A model generated the notes under the pieces. It ran no database searches. It saw nothing but the letters and a program-made list of their open reading frames with translations, and had not been told where the DNA came from. The translations under genes were made by a program, and so were the position numbers. This document shows positions 58,716-64,000 of a stretch of DNA of 64,000 bases, piece by piece; position 1 is the stretch's first letter; every line of letters begins with the position of its first letter. Origin of the DNA: Leifsonia shinshuensis (GTDB lineage Bacteria; Actinomycetota; Actinomycetes; Actinomycetales; Microbacteriaceae); NCBI RefSeq assembly GCF_013410375.1, contig NZ_JACCFL010000001.1, positions 2,666,001 through 2,730,000 of the forward strand. The letters are read 5' to 3'.

Positions 58716-60287
58716 TCAGCGGCCCATGAACTTCTGCAGGGCGGCCAGCTCCTCCTCGGTGGGGCCTCCGGCCTTCGCCTTGCTGCCGGAGCCGAGGCCG
58801 AAGCCGGTGCCCGCGGGCGCGCCCGTCGCTCCCGGCTTGACGCCGGCGGCGAGGGCCGCGTTCTCCGCGGCGCGCTTGGCCGGGTTGCCGGACCGCGAGC
58901 CCTTCTTCTTGGGCTGCTGCTTGCCGCGGCCCGCGTAGCCGGCGCCGGGGATCGGCCCCATGCCCGGGACGTTCGGGACGCCGCCCTTAGCGACGGTCTT
59001 CATCATCTTGGCGGCCTGCTCGAACCGGTTGACGAGCTGGTTCACCTCGGTGACCGTCGTGCCGGAGCCCTTGGCGATGCGCAGGCGGCGCGAGCCGTTG
59101 AGCAGCTTCGGAGTGGTGCGCTCGGCCTTGGTCATCGACTGGATGATCGCCTCGGTGCGCACGATCTCGCGCTCGTCGAAGTTGTCGAGCTGCTGCTTCA
59201 TCTGTCCCGCGCCCGGGAGCATGCCCATCATCTTCTTGATGGAGCCCATGTTGCGCAGCTGCTGCATCTGCTTGAGGAAGTCGTCGAGCGTGAAACTGTC
59301 GGTCGCGAACTTCTCGGCGACCTTGCGCGCCTCCTCCTCGTCGAAGGCCTCCTGGGCCTGCTCGATGAGGGTGAGGATGTCGCCGAGGTCGAGGATGCGC
59401 GACGCCATGCGGTCGGGGTGGAACGGTTCGAAGTCGTCCAGGCCCTCACCGGTGGAGGCGAAGATGATCGGGCGGCCGGTGATCGATGCCACCGAGAGGG
59501 CCGCGCCGCCCCGCGCGTCGCCGTCGAGCTTGGAGAGGACCACGCCGGTGAAGTCGACGCCGTCCTGGAACGCCTTGGCGGTCGCGACCGCGTCCTGACC
59601 GATCATGGCGTCGATCACGAACAGCACCTCGTCCGGATCGGTGGCTTTGCGGATGTCGGCGGCCTGCTTCATGAGCTCGGCGTCGACGCCGAGGCGACCG
59701 GCGGTGTCGATGACGACCGTGTCGTACTGCTTGGTCTCGGCGAACGTCATCGCGTCCTTGGCCACCTTCACCGGGTTGCCGACGCCGTTGCCGGGCTCCG
59801 GCGCGTAGACCGGGACGCCGGCCTGCTCGCCGACGATCTGTAGCTGCGTGACGGCGTTGGGGCGCTGGAGGTCGGCGGCGACCAGGAGCGGCGTGTGGCC
59901 GTCCTTCGCCAGCCACTTGCCGAGCTTGCCCGCGAGGGTGGTCTTTCCGGCGCCCTGGAGGCCGGCGAGCATGATGACCGTCGGCGGCTTCTTGGCGAAC
60001 TGGAGGCGGCGCTGCTGGCCGCCGAGGATGGCGACGAGCTCCTCGTTGACGATCTGGACGACCTGCTGCGCCGGGTTCAGAGCCTTGTTGACCTCGTCGG
60101 AGAGGGCGCGCTCGCGCACCTTGCCGGTGAAGTCCTTGACGACGTCCAGCGCCACGTCGGCGTCGAGCAGCGCGCGGCGGATCTCGCGCACGGTGCCGTC
60201 CACGTCGGACGGGGAGAGCTTGCCCTTGGTGCGCAGGTTCTTGAAGGTGTCCGTGAGACGGTCGGACAGCGAGCCGAAAGTAGCCAT
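58716..60287 (-). CDS. ffh: Signal recognition particle protein Ffh
   Basis: 523-residue GTPase that binds signal sequences and 4.5S RNA and hands the ribosome to FtsY. N domain, then G domain with LAGLQGAGKTTLAGKLGK, DTAGRLGVD and SKLDGDARGG, then the Met-rich M domain (LKQMQQLRNMGSIKKMMGMLPG). It ends in a Lys/Gly-rich tail. TAGACT lies nine bases before the ATG (60297-60302). Confidence 0.96.
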   Translation of the reverse strand: MATFGSLSDRLTDTFKNLRTKGKLSPSDVDGTVREIRRALLDADVALDVVKDFTGKVRERALSDEVNKALNPAQQVVQIVNEELVAILGGQQRRLQFAKKPPTVIMLAGLQGAGKTTLAGKLGKWLAKDGHTPLLVAADLQRPNAVTQLQIVGEQAGVPVYAPEPGNGVGNPVKVAKDAMTFAETKQYDTVVIDTAGRLGVDAELMKQAADIRKATDPDEVLFVIDAMIGQDAVATAKAFQDGVDFTGVVLSKLDGDARGGAALSVASITGRPIIFASTGEGLDDFEPFHPDRMASRILDLGDILTLIEQAQEAFDEEEARKVAEKFATDSFTLDDFLKQMQQLRNMGSIKKMMGMLPGAGQMKQQLDNFDEREIVRTEAIIQSMTKAERTTPKLLNGSRRLRIAKGSGTTVTEVNQLVNRFEQAAKMMKTVAKGGVPNVPGMGPIPGAGYAGRGKQQPKKKGSRSGNPAKRAAENAALAAGVKPGATGAPAGTGFGLGSGSKAKAGGPTEEELAALQKFMGR

Positions 60288-60378
60288 GATCGTGCAAGTC
60301 TACCGGGCGACACCGGGCGCCCGCCGAGCGTGCGCCGTGTCCGCGCAGGGCGGAACCGCAGGCGGAAGCCTTCCCGGC

Positions 60379-60879
60379 TCAGCCCTGGGTCTCGACCGCG
60401 ACGACGTCGCCGCGCACGTCGAACGACACCGTCAGGATCGCGTCGGTCTCGTCCGGGCTGATCGAGTAGTCGAAGGTCGCGAAGACCTCGTCCTCGCCCG
60501 CCTGGTCGGCCTGGATCGCCACGGTCAGCAGCTGCAGGGAGCGCAGCACGTCGATCGCGATGTCCCCCGAGTTGTAGACCAGCAGGTCGAGCAGCGACTC
60601 CCCCAGCTTGTCGACGTGCTCGTCGATGTAGCTGCTGGTCGCCGACTGACGCGAGCTCAGCTCGGCCACGAGCGCGTCCCTGGCCCGGGCGTCGAAGCCC
60701 TCCAGCGCCTGGATGAGCGCCGCGGCCGCGTCGAGCGCGTACTCGCCCACCGCCTGCTCGTCGTCCGCGCGGAGCTCGACCTCGACGGTCTGGTCGGCGA
60801 GCTCCACCGTGTCGTTCCACGCGAGGCCGCCGGAGGCGGTCTCGTCGATGACGCCGAAGTAGTCGTGCTCGATGGCCAT
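60379..60879 (-). CDS. DUF2004-family protein
   Basis: 166 residues, acidic, starting MAIEHDYFGVIDE; the pattern of a conserved strand pair (TVEVELRADDEQ) and a C-terminal FDVRGDVVAVETQG fits DUF2004. The function is unknown. It lies seven bases after ftsY on the same strand and is presumably co-transcribed; no other link to protein targeting is known. Confidence 0.8.
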   Translation of the reverse strand: MAIEHDYFGVIDETASGGLAWNDTVELADQTVEVELRADDEQAVGEYALDAAAALIQALEGFDARARDALVAELSSRQSATSSYIDEHVDKLGESLLDLLVYNSGDIAIDVLRSLQLLTVAIQADQAGEDEVFATFDYSISPDETDAILTVSFDVRGDVVAVETQG

Positions 60880-60886
60880 GGCGCGC

Positions 60887-61762
60887 CTAGCCGACCAGCT
60901 GCTGGGCGAAGACGTGCGGGGTGAAGCCGGTGAGGTCGTTGATCCCCTCACCCTGGCCGATGAGCTTGATCGGGAGGCCGGTGCGCTCCTGCACAGCGAG
61001 CACGAAGCCGCCCTTCGCGGAGCCGTCGAGCTTGGTCAGCACCAGCCCGGTCACGCCGGCGTGCTCCAGGAACGCCTCGGCCTGCGCGAGGCCGTTCTGG
61101 CCGGTCGTGGCGTCGAGCACCAGCAGCACCTCGGCGATCGGCGCCTGCTTCTCGACGACGCGCTTGATCTTGGACAGCTCGTCCATCAGGCCGCCCTTGG
61201 TCTGAAGGCGCCCGGCGGTGTCGATGATGACGATCTCGGTGCCGTCGCGCTTGGCCTTCTCGACGGTCTGGAACGCCACGGAGGCCGGGTCCTGGCCCTG
61301 CTGCTGCGGCCGGACGATCTCCGCCCCCGCGCGCTCCGCCCAGGTGGCCAGCTGCTCGACCGCGGCGGCGCGGAACGTGTCGGCCGCCCCGACGACGACC
61401 GAGCGGTCGTAGGTGCGCAGGAACTTGGCGAACTTGCCGATGGTGGTGGTCTTGCCGACGCCGTTCACGCCGACCACGAGGACGATCGCGGGCCGCTCGC
61501 TGAGCTTGAGGGTGGTGTCGAGCTTCGACAGCCGCTCCTCCATCGTCTCGCGCAGCATGCGCTGGAGGTCCTTCGGGTCGGTGGTGTGGTAGCGCTCGAC
61601 CTTGGCACGCAGATCGTCGATGACGGCCTCGGTGACGTCCGGGCCGAAGTCGGCGGTGATGAGCGCCGTCTCCAGATCGTCCCAGGTGGTGTCGTCGATG
61701 GTCTTCTTGGCGAACATCCCGCGGAGGGCGCCCGACAAGGACCAGGGGGTACGGTCTGCCAT
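60887..61762 (-). CDS. ftsY: Signal recognition particle receptor FtsY
   Basis: 291 residues, a short form with a minimal N-terminal A region and an NG domain: VVGVNGVGKTTTIGKFAK, GAADTFRAAAVEQL, DTAGRLQTK and LTKLDGSAKGG. It receives the SRP-ribosome complex at the membrane. The ATG at 61762 follows TAGTCT by six bases with no ribosome site. The gene order smc-ftsY with ffh nearby is common in actinobacteria, here with a CHAD gene between. Confidence 0.95.
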   Translation of the reverse strand: MADRTPWSLSGALRGMFAKKTIDDTTWDDLETALITADFGPDVTEAVIDDLRAKVERYHTTDPKDLQRMLRETMEERLSKLDTTLKLSERPAIVLVVGVNGVGKTTTIGKFAKFLRTYDRSVVVGAADTFRAAAVEQLATWAERAGAEIVRPQQQGQDPASVAFQTVEKAKRDGTEIVIIDTAGRLQTKGGLMDELSKIKRVVEKQAPIAEVLLVLDATTGQNGLAQAEAFLEHAGVTGLVLTKLDGSAKGGFVLAVQERTGLPIKLIGQGEGINDLTGFTPHVFAQQLVG

Positions 61763-61768
61763 GCACTC

Positions 61769-61785
61769 AGACTAGTTGGTACGGT
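61769..61785. promoter_or_regulatory. Back-to-back leaderless promoters of ftsY and the CHAD gene
   Basis: TAGTCT on the minus strand (61769-61774), six bases before the ftsY ATG, and TACGGT on the plus strand (61780-61785), six bases before the CHAD ATG. The whole divergent gap is 29 bp and contains no ribosome sites. The two -10 boxes are five bases apart, so the polymerases would compete. Confidence 0.5.
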
Positions 61786-61791
61786 GGCGCC

Positions 61792-62577
61792 ATGTTCTCC
61801 CTCGTGGCGGTGTCGGCCGAGCTCGCCGAGCAGCTCGTCGCGCTCGACGAGGACGGCGAGGACGCGGTCCACCAGGCGCGCATCCGCGTGCGGAGGCTGC
61901 GGAGCATCCTCCGGGTGTACCGGGCGGCGTTCGACGCCGAAGCCGCCCTCGCCATGCGCACGAGGCTGAAGACGCTCGGCGACCGGCTGGGGACCGTGCG
62001 CGACCTGGAGGTGAAGGCGACGACACTCGACGACCTCCTGGAGGTCGACGATCCGCCGGACGTGGTCGACGCGGTCACCGCGGAGGCGGAGGCGACCCGG
62101 GCCGAGCACGGCGCGGCGCTGGCGTCGCTGCTGCGCTACGTGCACGGCGGGACGGTCCGCGCCCTGCTCGCCGACCTGCAGATGTTCGCGGCGGAGCCGC
62201 CGCTCTCCCGGAAGGGCCGGAAGCATCCCGGCCGCGTCACGACACGCGGCCTCGAGAAGGCCGTGGTGAAGGTGCACCGGGAGCGCGGGGACAGCCTGGA
62301 GGAGCGCCACGCCACCCGCAAAGCGGCGCGAAAGGTGCGCTACGCCGCCGACGCGGTCGCCGACGACCTCGGCAGGCAGGCCGTGCGGCTGTCCTCGGCG
62401 GCGAAGGCCGCCCAGGATGCGCTCGGGGACAACCGCGACGACCTCCTGCTGGCGCACGAGCTGCGCGAGCTCGGCCACGTCGGCCTCGCCATGCGCTGCG
62501 AGCGGCGCGCCGCGGACGCCCTCGACGGCCTCGACGCCAAACTCGCCGCGATCGCCTTCGAGGGGGCGAGCGCCTAG
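61792..62577 (+). CDS. CHAD-domain protein
   Basis: 261 residues, entirely helical, with the conserved basic residues of the CHAD domain: AVHQARIRVRRLRSILRVYR near the N-terminus and RHATRKAARKVRYAADAV in the second half. CHAD domains bind inorganic polyphosphate through these histidines and arginines. No CYTH (adenylate cyclase/triphosphatase) domain is fused. Its stop codon shares the CTAG palindrome with the convergent smc stop. Confidence 0.88.
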   Translation: MFSLVAVSAELAEQLVALDEDGEDAVHQARIRVRRLRSILRVYRAAFDAEAALAMRTRLKTLGDRLGTVRDLEVKATTLDDLLEVDDPPDVVDAVTAEAEATRAEHGAALASLLRYVHGGTVRALLADLQMFAAEPPLSRKGRKHPGRVTTRGLEKAVVKVHRERGDSLEERHATRKAARKVRYAADAVADDLGRQAVRLSSAAKAAQDALGDNRDDLLLAHELRELGHVGLAMRCERRAADALDGLDAKLAAIAFEGASA

Positions 62578-64000
62578 GCGGAGGCCTTCTCCTGCGCGAC
62601 GCGCTGGCCGACGACGGCCGAGACGCCGTCCTGGCGCATGGAGACGCCGTAGAGCGCGTCGGCGATCTCCATCGTCCGCTTCTGGTGGGTGATGACGATG
62701 AGCTGGCTGTTCTCGCGCAGGTCCTCGAAGATCGTCAGCAGCCGGCCGAGGTTGGCGTCGTCGAGCGCCGCCTCCACCTCGTCCATGATGTAGAACGGGC
62801 TGGGCCTGGCCTTGAAGATCGCGATCAGCAGCGCGACCGCCGCCAGCGAGCGCTCGCCGCCGGAGAGCAGCGACAGCCGCTCGATCTTCTTGCCGGCGGG
62901 CTTGACCGACACCTCGATCCCGGTGGTGAGCAAGTCGTCGGGGTTCGTCAGGGCGATGTGGCCGGACCCGCCGGGGAACAGGATCGGGAAGACCCGCTCG
63001 AAGGCGGCCTCGGTGTCCGCGAAGGCCGACTCGAAGATGGTCTGCATCTTGTCGTCGATCTCCTCGATGATCGTCACCAGGTCCTTGCGCGTGTTGGTAA
63101 GGTCGGTGAGCTGCTCGGTGAGGAACTTATGGCGCTGTTCCAGGGCCGCGAACTCCTCCAGCGCGAGCGGGTTGACCCGGCCGAGCTGGCCGAGCTTCCG
63201 CTCGGCGGCGGCGAGGCGCTTCTGCTGCTGCTCGCGGACGAACGGGGTGCCGGGACGCTCAGCGGCCTCCGCACCGTCGGACGCCTCATCGGGCGTCCCA
63301 TCGTCGTCGCGGGTGTCCGGCGGCACGGGCACGTCCGGCCCGTACTCCGCCACCAGCACGTCCTCGACGAGGCCGAGCTCGCTGCCCGCCCGCTCCAGCA
63401 GGCTGGACAGGTGCAGCTTCTTCTCGTAGATCTGCAGCTCCAGGCCGTGCACCGACTCGGTGATGCCGTGCAGGCGCTCGCGGAGAGCGGCCTCCTCGCG
63501 GCGCACGGTGGCGAGCTCCTCGTTCTGGCTCGCACGTCGGGCCTCGGCGGCGGCGAGTTCCAGGCGCGCCTGCGACACCGAGCGATCGGCGGAGGCGAGC
63601 ACCGCGGGGAGGACGTCCAGGACGCCCTGCGCGGCCTCCAGCTGCCGGCGGCGGATCACGGCGCGACGGGCGGCCTCCTCCGCGGCGGCGCGCTCGGCCT
63701 CCAGCTGCCGGGCCAGGGCCTCTCCCCTGGCCTGCTCCGCGCGCACGCGCTCCTTCGCCGTCTCGACCGCGAGGCGCGCCTCGACCTCGGCCTCGCGCGC
63801 GGCGTCCAGCTCGGCGGACAGCGCGTCGCGCGCAGAGACGTCGAGGATGGGGCGGGGCCGCGAGCGGGCCACCTCCAGCTCCGACTTCGCCGCTTCGGCG
63901 GCGCTCTCGGCGTCGGCGACGCGTTCGGCGGCCTGTTCGAGCGCGCGGCCGAGGCGGTCGGACTCGGCGACGGAGGCCTCCAGCTGGACCTTCACCCGGT
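62574..64000 (-). CDS. smc: Chromosome segregation ATPase SMC, C-terminal part
   Basis: The open frame runs off the window end, so only the last 475 or so residues are visible: the end of the hinge-distal coiled coil rich in Ala/Glu/Arg, and the C-terminal ATPase head with the ABC signature LLSGGERSLAAVALL, Walker B FYIMDEVEAALDD and the H-loop in IVITHQKRTM. Condensin-type loop extrusion along the chromosome arms. Truncated by the window, not broken. Confidence 0.95.
   Translation of the reverse strand, partial: RVKVQLEASVAESDRLGRALEQAAERVADAESAAEAAKSELEVARSRPRPILDVSARDALSAELDAAREAEVEARLAVETAKERVRAEQARGEALARQLEAERAAAEEAARRAVIRRRQLEAAQGVLDVLPAVLASADRSVSQARLELAAAEARRASQNEELATVRREEAALRERLHGITESVHGLELQIYEKKLHLSSLLERAGSELGLVEDVLVAEYGPDVPVPPDTRDDDGTPDEASDGAEAAERPGTPFVREQQQKRLAAAERKLGQLGRVNPLALEEFAALEQRHKFLTEQLTDLTNTRKDLVTIIEEIDDKMQTIFESAFADTEAAFERVFPILFPGGSGHIALTNPDDLLTTGIEVSVKPAGKKIERLSLLSGGERSLAAVALLIAIFKARPSPFYIMDEVEAALDDANLGRLLTIFEDLRENSQLIVITHQKRTMEIADALYGVSMRQDGVSAVVGQRVAQEKASA

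Overview
The window is high-GC actinobacterial DNA from a member of the Microbacteriaceae, probably close to Leifsonia. The evidence is gene content and order: a gatC-gatA pair, a ligA-mnmA-cysteine desulfurase block, cdsA-frr-pyrH-tsf-rpsB, xerC-dprA-comM-yraN-DUF2469-rnhB-lepB-rplS, rpsP-KH-rimM, and ffh-DUF2004-ftsY-smc, with strong GC bias at third codon positions. No rRNA, tRNA, CRISPR array or complete insertion sequence was found.

Layout. 0-8 kb (minus): gatA (cut by the window start), gatC, a secreted DUF1023 hydrolase, ligA, mnmA and a cysteine desulfurase. A 199-bp palindromic six-box element fills the ligA-mnmA gap. 7.9-21 kb: glycogen/alpha-glucan genes (glgX-ybaK plus, glgP minus, glgE-glgB plus). 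Between glgP and glgE sits a lower-GC accessory module (13.2-16.5 kb) that looks like a type VII-secretion (LXG-like) effector locus: small helical protein, micro-ORF, LXG-like DUF1023 hydrolase, and two almost identical lipoproteins, most joined by ATGA overlaps. 21-31.8 kb: an NAD(P)-binding protein, a thioredoxin/TPR protein, a conserved membrane protein, a 1086-residue DivIVA-type coiled-coil protein with 11-residue repeats, an AI-2E-family permease, a hydrolase, a small zinc-ribbon protein, a lytic transglycosylase and a second DivIVA-domain protein. 31.8-36.1 kb: cdsA, frr, pyrH, tsf and rpsB (minus).

36.3-47.8 kb: a sugar transporter, an M23 peptidase, xerC, dprA, comM, yraN, DUF2469, rnhB and lepB. 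This stretch carries four tandem-repeat tracts: 15-bp units at 38.06-38.38 kb, degenerate repeats at 40.3-40.95 kb that replace the 3' end of dprA, six 63-bp units at 42.03-42.39 kb, and 60/45-bp units at 43.2-43.93 kb. 47.8-55.1 kb is the rplS ... trmD-rimM-rpsP block, interrupted by map, a membrane protein, a divergent MFS/GntR pair, a hydrolase and an orphan PIN protein. 55.2-64 kb: a YbdK-type glutamate-cysteine ligase, three tandem SGNH lipoproteins, ffh, DUF2004, ftsY, a CHAD protein, and the 3' part of smc at the window edge.

A cross-cutting observation is that about eighteen genes have a TANNNT -10 box 6-9 bases before the start codon, mostly with no Shine-Dalgarno. This points to widespread leaderless transcription, and it decided several start codons here (ligA, glgP, glgE and the lytic transglycosylase). 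The best candidates for undescribed biology are the LXG-like module inside the glycogen cluster, the symmetric six-box intergenic element, and the repeat tracts around the DNA-processing genes.
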